Shown here piece by piece: positions 54,721-63,637 of a DNA stretch of 64,000 nt (positions within the stretch are counted from its first letter, which is position 1; each line of letters starts with the position of its first letter). The DNA is from Methanomicrobium sp. W14 (GTDB lineage: Archaea; Halobacteriota; Methanomicrobia; Methanomicrobiales; Methanomicrobiaceae), in NCBI RefSeq assembly GCF_017875315.1, contig NZ_JAGGMM010000001.1, forward strand, positions 744,001 through 808,000, in the 5' to 3' direction. A program made the position numbers and the translations under genes. The notes beneath the pieces were generated by a model. The model saw only the letters and a list, made by a program, of their open reading frames with translations, was not told where the DNA came from and made no database searches.

Positions 54721-55961
54721 CAGAACACCAGCCTGTAAGAGTGGCGCAGCTTTCATGCGGACCTGAACACAGTGGTGTGCAGAAAGAGATTTACGACGCA
54801 GCCGCAATGGTCAATGCCGAGATGTTCTTCCCTGACGTCGCCCTTGCAGACATAAAAAAAGCTTATGAGGAATTTGGACTGGAAGCTAAATCAGCTGACC
54901 TCAAACTGGCAATAGCAAGGGCGAAAGCGCTTGTGGATGGTGCTGTTGATGCCGATGCTGTATTTATTGCGACATGTTTCAGGTGCTCTGAGGCTGCGAT
55001 TGTCAGAAACGAACTGAGAAGGTACATTCACAGCAACTCGACACTTCCCGTGGTAAGCTATTCCTTTACGGAAAGGACGACATCAGGAACCCTACTTACC
55101 AGAATGGAGGCGTTGACAACAATCGCAAGAAGAAGAGCGCTTCTGGCAAGGGAAAAGCAGGTCGGAATAACTCTCGGGATTGATTCCGGATCATCAACCA
55201 CAAAAGCCGTCGTAATGAAAGACAACGAGATTATAGGGACAGGATGGACTCCCACAACAGGTGTTGTTGAAAGCGCCGAGTCTGTCGTAAAATCCGCACT
55301 TGAAGAAGCCGGACTGAATATCTCTGATATTGAGGCAATAGGAACGACAGGATACGGCAGATATCTTATAGGCGACAAATTCAAAGCAGACCTAATCCAG
55401 GAAGAGCTTACCGTCAACTCCAAAGGTGCCGTATATCTTGCAGACAAACAGCACGGGGAAGCGACTGTTATAGATATAGGCGGCATGGACAACAAGGCCA
55501 TATCAGTTCAGGACGGTATCCCCGGAACCTTTACGATGGGCGGCATCTGCGCCGGAGCCTCAGGCCGTTTTCTTGAGATGACTGCAAAGCGTCTGGGTAT
55601 AAATATCACCGAACTAGGCCCGCTTGCAATGAAAGGCCTGTCTAAAAATGTCCCTATGAACAGCTACTGCATAGTATTCGGAACGCAGAGCCTTGTCAAT
55701 GCCCTTGCCGAAGGACATTCAAAGGAGGATGTCGCAGCAGCCGCATGCAGGAGCGTCGCCGAACAGGTATTCGAGCAGCAGCTGCAGGAAGTCGACATAA
55801 AAGAGCCGGTCATAATGGTCGGTGGGACCTCTCTTATAGAGGGACTTGTAAACGAAATGGGAAGGCTTCTTCAGACCGAGATAGTGGTCCCACCGTATTC
55901 GCAGTATATCGGCTCAGTCGGATCAGCTCTCCTTTCATCAGGGTTTATCGGAGAAAAGTAA
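54717..55961 (+). CDS. mmp15: Methanogenesis marker protein 15 (activase-like ATPase)
   Basis: 414 residues. The N-terminal 150 include [17 protein letters not shown]. The remainder is an ASKHA ATPase of the BadF/HgdC activase type: [14 protein letters not shown] (phosphate 1), [12 protein letters not shown] (phosphate 2), and [14 protein letters not shown], where the Cys is the ligand of the subunit-bridging [4Fe-4S] cluster in HgdC relatives. HgdC proteins drive low-potential electron transfer with ATP, so a part in MCR reductive activation is plausible. Starts within mmp5. Confidence 0.93.
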   Translation: MTEHQPVRVAQLSCGPEHSGVQKEIYDAAAMVNAEMFFPDVALADIKKAYEEFGLEAKSADLKLAIARAKALVDGAVDADAVFIATCFRCSEAAIVRNELRRYIHSNSTLPVVSYSFTERTTSGTLLTRMEALTTIARRRALLAREKQVGITLGIDSGSSTTKAVVMKDNEIIGTGWTPTTGVVESAESVVKSALEEAGLNISDIEAIGTTGYGRYLIGDKFKADLIQEELTVNSKGAVYLADKQHGEATVIDIGGMDNKAISVQDGIPGTFTMGGICAGASGRFLEMTAKRLGINITELGPLAMKGLSKNVPMNSYCIVFGTQSLVNALAEGHSKEDVAAAACRSVAEQVFEQQLQEVDIKEPVIMVGGTSLIEGLVNEMGRLLQTEIVVPPYSQYIGSVGSALLSSGFIGEK

Positions 55962-55963
55962 CC

Positions 55964-56542
55964 ATGGCAATTGATTATTTTGAGGTTGAATGCACCGAGG
56001 AATCAGGCAGGGAGTCATACAAAAGAATAGCATCAGATGTCCTCCAGGACCTTGACCTCATAAAAATAGTCAGTAAAATACACATCCTAATCGACCTTGA
56101 ATTTCCGTTCTTTCTGGCTGTAGGAAAGACAAGAAAACTTCCCCCCCCTGTAAAGATAAGGGATTTTTCCAATGTCATGGAATCTGAAGGAAATATTGTC
56201 CTCGATATTGCAGAGGAAACGTATCTTTCCCAGATGCTCACAATATTGTGGGACAAATACGGGCGTGATTTTGTTGTTCAGCCTGACAGGTTTACAGTTA
56301 CAATAAATGCAGACCTTGCAGGGGTGGAAGAGATAGAAAACATCACGGTTTTTGATCCGAGCAACACTATGTACAAAGACCTTGTATATGCGCTCCAGTG
56401 GATAGCACCCGAAGGGTTCAGGGTGAGAAGGGAAAGCATAGAAAAAGATAGGTTCTGCTACCTTGCAAGTGAAAATACACTTGTTCCCGGCACTCTGGAC
56501 AAAGTTATTGCAGACCGGGAAAAACTTCTTGAGGAGACATGA
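55964..56542 (+). CDS. mmp17: Methanogenesis marker protein 17
   Basis: 192 residues from ATG 55964, two bases after mmp15; the frame continues upstream inside mmp15 but that is a shadow. Begins AIDYFEVECTEESGRESYKR; also HILIDLEFPFFLAVGKTRK and FRVRRESIEKDRFCYLASENT. Mmp17 is part of the MCR activation complex with component A2, Mmp3 and Mmp7. Overlaps the mmp7 start by four bases. Confidence 0.92.
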   Translation: MAIDYFEVECTEESGRESYKRIASDVLQDLDLIKIVSKIHILIDLEFPFFLAVGKTRKLPPPVKIRDFSNVMESEGNIVLDIAEETYLSQMLTILWDKYGRDFVVQPDRFTVTINADLAGVEEIENITVFDPSNTMYKDLVYALQWIAPEGFRVRRESIEKDRFCYLASENTLVPGTLDKVIADREKLLEET

Positions 56543-57486
56543 AAATGACCCTTGTACCTGTAACCTACAAAGGAGGAGTCTACAAACATGACATAATAGT
56601 TGACCTTATCGACGACCTCGGCGGGTATATCATACAGAAGCATATGATTGCCCAGGATGTCATTTTGCAGTCCCTTGTACCTAAAGACGATATAGACCTC
56701 CTTACTAAAACAGGCAGACCACTTGGAGGTGAAATTTTTGAATCCCCGCTTGTAGGGACCGAAATCGCTGTCGTCTCCCCGAGCCTTGACATCCATCACC
56801 TCCCGCATACCTCCTGCGATGTCGCCGAATACCTGAGAAGGTCGGGCGCCAAAACCAATATGGTAGGCCTCTCAAGAGGTTTTGGAAAGCGCATCGCAAA
56901 TCTCAACATTGAAGAAAGGGATGTCATAAACGAACATGACTGTGCAGTTTATCTTCTCGGAAATTTTGAGGAATGCATAAAGCACAAGCTTCCTGCACTG
57001 AGACGCGGCATAAACGTACCAATTATTCTTACAGGCGGCCCTGACAAAAAGGCCCTTGAAAAGATAACCGACCCTCCTGTTGACGGGTATGTGGGAGGTA
57101 TAGGAAGAGTAGGCCACAGGATGAACAAACAGGAAGGTGAGATAGAATACCTTGACGAACTGGTCGGTGAAATCTCAGTTGTTCTCGGGAGATTACGCGA
57201 GGAAATTGCAAAAGACCCGCTATCGGTTTCTCCGGCAAGACTTATGGGCGTAATCGATGAAGATATGGAAATCACAAAGGGGTCGACGCACCCAACCCCG
57301 ATAACCGTCCAGACAGCAGGTCTCAGGATAAAAATACCATATGATGATTACGCGGAATATATGCGCAGTATAGTAATAGAAGGCGGCATCAAAGTGGGTG
57401 ATGTTGCACGCATTCTTCCTTCGAGAATGCGTAATTACATATGGCTTAGAATTAAACCATTCTCTGAGACAAATATAATGGTATGA
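56539..57486 (+). CDS. mmp7: Methanogenesis marker protein 7
   Basis: 315 residues. Opens LVPVTYKGGVYKHDIIVDLIDD; conserved SCDVAEYLRRSGAKTNMVGLSRG, DCAVYLLGNFEECIKHKLPALR and ITKGSTHPTPITVQTAGLRIKIP. It has Cys residues in positions suited to cluster binding (SCDV, HDCAV, EECIKH). Copurifies with the MCR activation machinery. Last gene of the seven-gene operon, followed by TTCTTTTTT (57487-57495), a probable terminator. The mcrC partner is not in the window. Confidence 0.93.
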   Translation: MKMTLVPVTYKGGVYKHDIIVDLIDDLGGYIIQKHMIAQDVILQSLVPKDDIDLLTKTGRPLGGEIFESPLVGTEIAVVSPSLDIHHLPHTSCDVAEYLRRSGAKTNMVGLSRGFGKRIANLNIEERDVINEHDCAVYLLGNFEECIKHKLPALRRGINVPIILTGGPDKKALEKITDPPVDGYVGGIGRVGHRMNKQEGEIEYLDELVGEISVVLGRLREEIAKDPLSVSPARLMGVIDEDMEITKGSTHPTPITVQTAGLRIKIPYDDYAEYMRSIVIEGGIKVGDVARILPSRMRNYIWLRIKPFSETNIMV

Positions 57487-57495
57487 TTCTTTTTT
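57487..57495 (+). terminator. T-rich terminator after mmp7
   Basis: TTCTTTTTT right after the mmp7 stop. It marks the likely end of the activation operon; the next gene has its own AAGGTG ribosome site. Confidence 0.35.
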
Positions 57496-57541
57496 ATGAT
57501 AACTCTGCCATTATTCATACCAGATAAAAAGGTGTCTTCTT

Positions 57542-57982
57542 ATGGATTATGAAAAACTGCTATGTGAGATTGCAGATAAGGGCAAAACCAAAAGCTGTGA
57601 GGAGTGGCTTGAAAAAGTAAAACAACAGGACGGATCAGTGCCTCTAATATTTCAGAGAATGGCAGAAAGACCTGAAGTTCTGCTATCGCATCTATTGTAT
57701 AAATCTTCAATAACCGAAACAAGCACGCTTGACCCGAAATACGTTGAACTAATAAGCCTTGCAGTCGGCGCTGCCCTTAACTGCCGCCACTGCACAGAAT
57801 ATCACATGAGGGCTGCTCTTAAGAGAGGTGCTACAAAGGATGAGATTCTTGAGGTGGTTCTCCTTGCAGGAACACTTGCACAGTCATCAGTACTTGCAGA
57901 TGCATACCGCGTTATTGATACGGATGAAGATGCCTGCAACGCTTCATGTGACATAAACGGATTTTCATACAAAAAAGAATAA
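57542..57982 (+). CDS. Carboxymuconolactone decarboxylase / AhpD-like protein
   Basis: 146 residues of the AhpD/CMD superfamily. The defining CxxC is seen in NCRHCTEYHMRAALKRGAT (Cys pair plus downstream His), with the following helix DEILEVVLLAGTLAQSS. The C-terminus has two more cysteines (DACNASCDING). AhpD-type proteins are thiol-disulfide relays or peroxidases. AAGGTG at 57529-57534 is the ribosome site. No peroxiredoxin partner is adjacent. Confidence 0.88.
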   Translation: MDYEKLLCEIADKGKTKSCEEWLEKVKQQDGSVPLIFQRMAERPEVLLSHLLYKSSITETSTLDPKYVELISLAVGAALNCRHCTEYHMRAALKRGATKDEILEVVLLAGTLAQSSVLADAYRVIDTDEDACNASCDINGFSYKKE

Positions 57983-58013
57983 AAAATAAAATATCAGGAT
58001 GTATTAATCTGAA

Positions 58014-58057
58014 CAAAAAAAGGCATGCTTTTATTTACACACGCAATTCTCTTTTTT
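58014..58057. terminator. Bidirectional T-runs between convergent genes
   Basis: A7-8 at 58014-58021 (T-run for the minus-strand gene) and T7 at 58051-58057 (T-run for the plus-strand AhpD-like gene). Confidence 0.4.
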
Positions 58058-58392
58058 TAAATCATATCACAGGACGAAAGCTCATATATTGTTTCAATTC
58101 TTCTGGCATCATCAGCTGATACATTTTTCTGTACGCATTCTATAACAGAGCAAAGAGTCTCTCTTGAAAGACAGCTTATGTTTTCATCACCTTTTAAAAT
58201 CAGTTCTGTCAGGTATTTCCAGTCTTTCTCTGATAATTTAAGAATCCTTTCCCTGAAATCCTCATCATCTTTTGATATGTGATTTGCAAGCGGGGGAAGA
58301 ACAGACCTGAAATCAACACCTGAAGAAGGACATAAATCAATATTATATTCAGGTGCTGCTTTTCTAAAGATCTCAAGGTCTTTTTCAGACAT
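58057..58392 (-). CDS. Small helical protein of unknown function
   Basis: 111 residues, acidic, predicted almost all helical (LEIFRKAAPEYNI, RERILKLSEKDWKYLTELILKG, RETLCSVIECVQKNVS). Four cysteines are spread through it with no obvious metal motif. ATG 58392; no clear ribosome site. Gene-like composition and position between two terminator signals support it as real; no family recognised. Confidence 0.6.
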   Translation of the reverse strand: MSEKDLEIFRKAAPEYNIDLCPSSGVDFRSVLPPLANHISKDDEDFRERILKLSEKDWKYLTELILKGDENISCLSRETLCSVIECVQKNVSADDARRIETIYELSSCDMI

Positions 58393-58445
58393 TACTCTTG
58401 GAATGATTATTCTTATTGTTTTTTACCGGAAGGATAAATGCATAT

Positions 58446-59153
58446 TTATCTTCGCCCGTTTTTTACCACAACAATTAAACACACGGCAAAAACCGCCGAA
58501 ATTATTACAGATACAGGAACCGGAGACTTTTCTGTCTGCTCTGGCAGAGGAACTGTATCCGGATTCACTGTTTCACCTGCAGCTTCAGTTCTAGTCTGAT
58601 CCGTTTCATATTCATAACCCTGTTCCCCTGATGAAACAGCCACCTGTGTTTCGGAAGGTATCTCGGTTGAATAATTTGTCAGTGTCCAGGTAGTCTCTGT
58701 TACGGTTGTGATCCCCTGACTGCCTGCTGAGGCGCTGAGAGAAGGATTTACTATTTTCACCTGTATATATGAATATTCTTCATCTGAAAGGTCTCCTCTC
58801 CCTGTGGGGTTATTAACAGCATATACTATGTAGTTTCCGGGATCAGGTACTCCTCCGGCCGTACTCGTATCCCAGTCATAACTCCACCTGTAATTTCTAA
58901 CGTTAACACGTGTAAATGTCGAGGAGTCGCCGGTCTGCACAGAAGATGATATATCATCAAGAGAGACTCCTGAATAAGGCAGATTAGGGCCTGTCAGAAA
59001 CAGGTAAACATAATCCGTTCCGGACGCCGCACCGGACAATGGAGCTGTGTCTCCTGAATATACGGTTATCGCACAGACTGGTGCGGTAAAAAGTGAGAAT
59101 ACAGTTAAAGCGAGAAAAATAAGTCCCCCGCAGAAATAAATTTTGAATCCCAT
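58446..59153 (-). CDS. Secreted, membrane-anchored surface protein
   Basis: 235 residues. N-terminal signal peptide (FCGGLIFLALTVFSLFTAPVCA), an extracellular beta-rich domain (about 28-140; YSGDTAPLSGAASGTDYVYLF, YRWSYDWDTS, PDPGNYIVYAVN), a Thr/Ser/Glu-rich linker and a C-terminal membrane span ending KNGRR. The domain resembles the DUF3821/S-layer-associated proteins common in Methanomicrobiales, an uncertain match. A 22-bp palindrome lies ten bases upstream of its ATG. Confidence 0.75.
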   Translation of the reverse strand: MGFKIYFCGGLIFLALTVFSLFTAPVCAITVYSGDTAPLSGAASGTDYVYLFLTGPNLPYSGVSLDDISSSVQTGDSSTFTRVNVRNYRWSYDWDTSTAGGVPDPGNYIVYAVNNPTGRGDLSDEEYSYIQVKIVNPSLSASAGSQGITTVTETTWTLTNYSTEIPSETQVAVSSGEQGYEYETDQTRTEAAGETVNPDTVPLPEQTEKSPVPVSVIISAVFAVCLIVVVKNGRR

Positions 59154-59163
59154 AATCTTTTAT

Positions 59164-59185
59164 TATATACTGCGTACAGTATATA
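59164..59185. promoter_or_regulatory. 22-bp palindromic operator-like site
   Basis: TATATACTG-CGTA-CAGTATATA: nine-base perfect arms around a four-base centre. It lies between the divergent surface-protein gene (ATG 59153, -) and the flavodoxin gene (ATG 59272, +), probably overlapping the promoter of one or both. Confidence 0.5.
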
Positions 59186-59271
59186 TTTAGTCACAGCATT
59201 AATAAATATCAGAAAATTTTAACCTAAATAACAATTCGTAGAAAAAACGATTTATTTTACATGGGTGCACA

Positions 59272-59781
59272 ATGGCAAAAAAAATACTGGTGATATACGC
59301 AACCCGTTACGGTTCAACAAAGGATATTGCAGAAAAAATTGCAGGATATCTTAATGAAAAAGGGTACCAGGCCGACTCTGAGAACTTCTCTGCCATAAAA
59401 AGTACTGAGGGTTATGACGCTGTAATAGCAGGAAGCGCAATCCAGATGGGAAAATGGCTTCCCGAGGCAAGAGAATTTATTCAGGCACACAATGCAGACC
59501 TCAATAAAGTTCCGCTTTTCGTATTCTCATGCGGCATAACTCTTCATGAACCTGACGAGAACGAAGTAAGAAAAGCACTCTTTGCAACTGATGAAATCAA
59601 ACTCTATGTTGACCCGAAAGAGACCGGACTTTTCGCAGGAAAACTTGACACAGGTATCCTGACGGACCCTGACAGGCAGATAATCACCCTTGCAAAACCG
59701 GAGTGCGGGGACTTCAGGAATTACCGGAAAATTTCCAAATGGGTTGACAAACTGGACAGCGATTACCTTAAAAAACTATAA
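59272..59781 (+). CDS. Flavodoxin-domain protein
   Basis: 169 residues. FMN phosphate-binding loop YATRYGSTKDIA near residue 9, and IAGSAIQMGKWLPEA in the second flavin-contact loop, the form seen in protoporphyrinogen oxidase (HemG)-like flavodoxins. No iron-sulfur cysteines. Possibly an electron carrier between the reduced ferredoxin pool and an unknown partner. A related protein with an extra domain is encoded 1 kb downstream. Confidence 0.88.
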   Translation: MAKKILVIYATRYGSTKDIAEKIAGYLNEKGYQADSENFSAIKSTEGYDAVIAGSAIQMGKWLPEAREFIQAHNADLNKVPLFVFSCGITLHEPDENEVRKALFATDEIKLYVDPKETGLFAGKLDTGILTDPDRQIITLAKPECGDFRNYRKISKWVDKLDSDYLKKL

Positions 59782-59855
59782 ATATTTATATCATTTTTAT
59801 TAAAAAAGGTTTAAACCGGAAATACTTAAATTAAATACCCCGGGGGTGAGAGGCA

Positions 59856-60596
59856 GTGGAGGACAAAAAATGGCTAATTATGATTGCGTCCCTTCTGATA
59901 ATAGCCTCGGCATTTTTGTATTTCATTCATTACCTCATATTCGGAGACCTGCACCATATAGGCATCTTCGCACTTCACGAACTTGCATTTCTTCCAATAG
60001 AAGTGCTCCTTGTAACTCTTGTAATTCACAGAATGCTTGAAACACGCGAAAAGAAAAAACGCCTCGAAAAGATGAATATGGTAATAGGGACATTTTTTAG
60101 TGTTCTGGGCACTTCTCTTCTAAGATGCTTCTCAAACCATAACCCGCATATAAAAAAAATAAGGGAAGAACTCCTTGTAAAAAAAGACTGGAAACCTGAA
60201 AATTTTGACAATGCCGAAAAAAAGCTTCATGACCAAAAATTTGAGGTTGATATAAATTCTCTTGATATAGGCTCCCTGAAAAAATTTATGATGGAAAAGG
60301 AAGACTTTTTGGTAAGACTTCTTGAAAACCCCGTACTTCTCGAACATGAGAAGTTTACCGAACTTTTGAGGGCTACTTTTCATCTTGCAGAAGAACTACA
60401 TAACAGGAAAAATATTCTTGCGTGCCCGGATTCAGACAAATCCCACCTTGAAGGAGATATAAACAGGGTTTACAATATCCTTGTCGAGGAATGGATTGAG
60501 TACATGAAATATTTAAGGTCCGGCTACCCCTACCTGTTCTCGCTTGCTCTAAGAATAAACCCATTCAACGAGAACGCCGAAGCCACAGTCATATAA
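59856..60596 (+). CDS. Membrane protein of unknown function
   Basis: 246 residues. GTG start after GGGGGTGAGAGG. Two N-terminal membrane spans (LIMIASLLIIASAFLYFIHY and FALHELAFLPIEVLLVTLVI) followed by a long cytoplasmic helical domain (about 65-240) with many Lys/Glu, ending INPFNENAEATVI. The same general layout appears in signalling anchor proteins. No family recognised. It lies between the two flavodoxin genes, all in one direction, which hints that they work together. Confidence 0.7.
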   Translation: MEDKKWLIMIASLLIIASAFLYFIHYLIFGDLHHIGIFALHELAFLPIEVLLVTLVIHRMLETREKKKRLEKMNMVIGTFFSVLGTSLLRCFSNHNPHIKKIREELLVKKDWKPENFDNAEKKLHDQKFEVDINSLDIGSLKKFMMEKEDFLVRLLENPVLLEHEKFTELLRATFHLAEELHNRKNILACPDSDKSHLEGDINRVYNILVEEWIEYMKYLRSGYPYLFSLALRINPFNENAEATVI

Positions 60597-60762
60597 ACTG
60601 CTTTATAAATCAAGCATAAAAAAATTATCTGGCAAAAACGTGGGTTCTTTAAATTTCTGTAAATAATTCCATGATATTCAGGATATCATACATTTTTTGT
60701 TAAACGAATAAATAATCTTTAAGCTATATCTACATATAATTAAAAGAGGATGAACCGCAAAT

Positions 60763-61833
60763 ATGAGCACTAACTTCAAAAATGTTTTGGATTTTATAAT
60801 TCAGAATGAAAACGAGATTTTTTCATCCCCCAGGGCGCTTTTCGGGACAGGAGAGGAAGAGCTGTTTACAATCCTCAAAATTAACGGGGAAACAAATGAA
60901 ATAAACCTGAAAACTGAGGACAACAGAAATATTGCAATAAAATGTGAACTCTTAAAAGAAGCCGTCAGGCTTCTCGAAGACAAACATATGGTCCCGATAT
61001 CAGTAGCAAAATACCATACACTGTCAATGGAGGAGCACCTTTCGCTCTGGCAGTCCGGGACAGACAACACAACTCTAAATAAAAAAACTGTTCCGTATAT
61101 AACCGATATTATAGTTCTGTCAGGATTTGCGGCATACGGGTGGGCTAAATCCGGAAATGACGAGAAGTTTGCGGCAGTCGCCGTAAAAGAAAAACAGCAG
61201 AAAAAAAACGCACCCAAAGATACGAATATAGTTAAAAAAGAGAATAAAGAAGCCCTCGGGAAAAATGTCAATACTGTAAAATCCGAAAAAAACGTGCAGA
61301 AAAAAACGGATTTAAACGACAAAAAGGTTCTGATTACTTATTCCACGAAGTACGGCTCTACAGCCGACATTGCATGGTCAATAAAAAACTCATTTCAGGA
61401 TGACGGAATCACGGCAGATGTAAAGCATATCCAGGACGTTGATGACGTAAGGGAATATTCTTTTGTAATAATCGGATCACCGATATATGACGGTAAAATG
61501 CTTCCCGAAGTTATCGAATTTGTCGAGCTTCACAAAAACTGGCTCTCAAAAAGAATGACTGCACTTTTTATTTCAGGTATGTCACTGAATGATAAAACTG
61601 ATGAGGCAGTTCTTGAAGCGAAGAAAATTGCGGATGACATTGAAAAAAGAATAGAGCTTATTGATACCGGCATGTTTCCGGGAAAACTCTCACCTGAAAA
61701 CCTCCCGGTAAAAAAGAGAATCAATGCGATATTCAATAAGAGAAAAACAGGAGACTTCAGGGACTGGCGCGATATCGGGGAATGGGCTGATAAAATAAAA
61801 AAAATATACCTGAATAAAATTAAACAGGATTAA
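60763..61833 (+). CDS. Flavodoxin with unrecognised N-terminal domain
   Basis: 356 residues. Residues about 1-130 form a compact domain I do not recognise (LDFIIQNENEIFSSPRALFG, CELLKEAVRLLEDKHMVPISVAKY, YITDIIVLSGFAAYGWAK). A Lys/Asn-rich linker (about 140-185) leads to a flavodoxin domain (about 187-350) with TYSTKYGSTADIAWSIKN and IGSPIYDGKMLPEV. The flavodoxin part is similar to the 169-residue protein upstream. Extra domains on flavodoxins usually set the partner or location. AT-rich promoter-like sequence precedes it. Confidence 0.8.
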   Translation: MSTNFKNVLDFIIQNENEIFSSPRALFGTGEEELFTILKINGETNEINLKTEDNRNIAIKCELLKEAVRLLEDKHMVPISVAKYHTLSMEEHLSLWQSGTDNTTLNKKTVPYITDIIVLSGFAAYGWAKSGNDEKFAAVAVKEKQQKKNAPKDTNIVKKENKEALGKNVNTVKSEKNVQKKTDLNDKKVLITYSTKYGSTADIAWSIKNSFQDDGITADVKHIQDVDDVREYSFVIIGSPIYDGKMLPEVIEFVELHKNWLSKRMTALFISGMSLNDKTDEAVLEAKKIADDIEKRIELIDTGMFPGKLSPENLPVKKRINAIFNKRKTGDFRDWRDIGEWADKIKKIYLNKIKQD

Positions 61834-61843
61834 TCAAACGGAA

Positions 61844-63184
61844 TCAGGCTGTCACAGGACGCAGTTTTTCAATGAGATTGTCCACCTGCCACTCGGCAGT
61901 CCCTATATAGTTGTCAGGCAGAAGAAGGGACTCGATTTCATCTTTTTTCAGGTATTTTGAAACATCGGTGTTCTGAGAGAGGATTTCTGATACTGATGTT
62001 TTTGTTTCAAGAGCGGTCATACTTGAAACCCTTACTATCTCATGGGCGACCTGTCTTTCCATACCCTTTTTGGTAAGTTCTATCATCACCGATTCTGCCA
62101 TGTTAACCCCGTGAAGCATATTCAGGTTGCGCCTGATATTTTCCTTGTTAAGCTTTAATCCCTCAATCACTTTTATCATGACGTTAAGAATATGATCCGC
62201 AAGAATCGACGATTCAGGAAATATAACCCTTTCAGTAGATGAATTTGTCAGATCCCTTTCATCCCACAAAGTATTGTTCAGAAGTGCAGGCTCTACAAAA
62301 GACCTGACGATTCTTGCGAGTCCGCATACCTGTTCTGATTTGATAGGATTTCTTTTGTGCGGCATTGTCGAAGACCCGACCTGATTTTTGCCGAAGGCCT
62401 CTTCCATCTCGCCTATCTCAGACCTCTGCATCATCCTTATCTCAACACCCATCTTATCAAGAGTCGTCGCGATATTTGCAAGGAGCATAAAATATTCTGC
62501 ATATCTGTCGCGCTGAATGAGCTGGTTTGATACGTCAACAGGCCTTAAGTCAAGATAGTTCATCATTGTAATCATAACGTCGTGGCCCTTCTTTCCAAGA
62601 GAAGCCTGCGTTCCGACGGCTCCGGTCATCTGGCCTACAGCCACTCTGGGGCGGACTTCCCCTAACCTTTCTATATGACGGGCAACTTCTGCCGCCCATA
62701 TCGCAAATCTCAGACCGTAAGTTGTAGGGACACCAATCTGACCGTGCGTCCTTCCGGCGCAGACAAGCTTCTTGTTTTCTTCAGCCCTTTTCAGGAGAAG
62801 AGAAAGAAGTTTTTTTAGTTTTTCCTCTATTAAAGAAAGGCTTTCCTTTACCTGAAGGCCTGTCGCCGTATCAAGAATATCATTTGAGGTTGCCCCGTAA
62901 TGGATCCACCTCCCTGACTCCCCCGTAACTTCGGTAACAGACTTAACTATTGCCATCATGTCATGGTTAATTTCGGCTTCAATTTCTTTTGCACGTTCAA
63001 GTGAAGCGTATCCAGCCTTTTCGGATATTTCTTTCGCCGCTTTTTCAGGAATTAAACCGTTGTCAGCCTCTGCTTTTGCCAAAGCGACCTCTGCCCGGAC
63101 AATTGCTTCAAATCTGCTCTTTTCCTCCCAGATATTGCGCATCTCAGCCGTTCCGTAACGATAGTCAATGGGATGAACTGCCAT
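61844..63184 (-). CDS. purB: Adenylosuccinate lyase
   Basis: 446 residues of the fumarase/aspartase superfamily. Cleaves SAICAR and adenylosuccinate in purine synthesis. Signature GSSTMPHKRNPIKSEQ, GRTHGQIGVPTTYGLR with the catalytic His, and N-terminal YRYGTAEMRNIWEE. Normal length. ATG 63184; no strong ribosome site. Converges with the flavodoxin-fusion gene, 10 bases apart. Confidence 0.96.
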   Translation of the reverse strand: MAVHPIDYRYGTAEMRNIWEEKSRFEAIVRAEVALAKAEADNGLIPEKAAKEISEKAGYASLERAKEIEAEINHDMMAIVKSVTEVTGESGRWIHYGATSNDILDTATGLQVKESLSLIEEKLKKLLSLLLKRAEENKKLVCAGRTHGQIGVPTTYGLRFAIWAAEVARHIERLGEVRPRVAVGQMTGAVGTQASLGKKGHDVMITMMNYLDLRPVDVSNQLIQRDRYAEYFMLLANIATTLDKMGVEIRMMQRSEIGEMEEAFGKNQVGSSTMPHKRNPIKSEQVCGLARIVRSFVEPALLNNTLWDERDLTNSSTERVIFPESSILADHILNVMIKVIEGLKLNKENIRRNLNMLHGVNMAESVMIELTKKGMERQVAHEIVRVSSMTALETKTSVSEILSQNTDVSKYLKKDEIESLLLPDNYIGTAEWQVDNLIEKLRPVTA

Positions 63185-63325
63185 AGTGTGTATTTATATG
63201 TCATCTTTAATCTAAAACAATACTGTTTGGCTTTATAGGGCCACAGAAAAACTGACGTAAAAAATATACTGTTTTTCACATAACGGACAAATATAATCTA
63301 ATTCCAGTGTTTATTGTCTTATAGT

Positions 63326-63556
63326 TTATTCTTCTTTGTCCTTTATCACATACTCGGCGTCAATGACCCCGGCCTCTTCCTCTTCAGGCAAAAAAACCCA
63401 CGAGACGATATAAGCAATAATTCCCAGTCCATATGCAAAACAGAACAAAACCCATAATATTCTCAGAATATTCGGATCAACATCCAGTGATCTACCCAGA
63501 CCTCCGCAGATTCCTGCTATCACGCGGTCGTCCTTTGATCTGTATAATTTCTTCAT
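63326..63556 (-). CDS. PspC-domain small membrane protein
   Basis: 76 residues. KKLYRSKDDRVIAGICGGLG is the PspC start; then one long membrane segment (ILRILWVLFCFAYGLGIIAY, followed by IVSWVFLP) and an acidic tail. PspC proteins sense membrane stress in bacteria; in archaea the role is unknown. Stand-alone gene between purB and a helicase gene. Confidence 0.9.
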   Translation of the reverse strand: MKKLYRSKDDRVIAGICGGLGRSLDVDPNILRILWVLFCFAYGLGIIAYIVSWVFLPEEEEAGVIDAEYVIKDKEE

Positions 63557-63637
63557 GATATTTCACCCGGGAATTTCGATTTATAAATCTGTATACGTAC
63601 GATATTACAAAATGCAACCACATACAATATGTAAGTA

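Noticed and set aside
55745-55963. 73-codon extension of the mmp17 frame inside mmp15
   Set aside because: It is an out-of-frame shadow of mmp15; Mmp17 homology starts at ATG 55964, two bases after the mmp15 stop.
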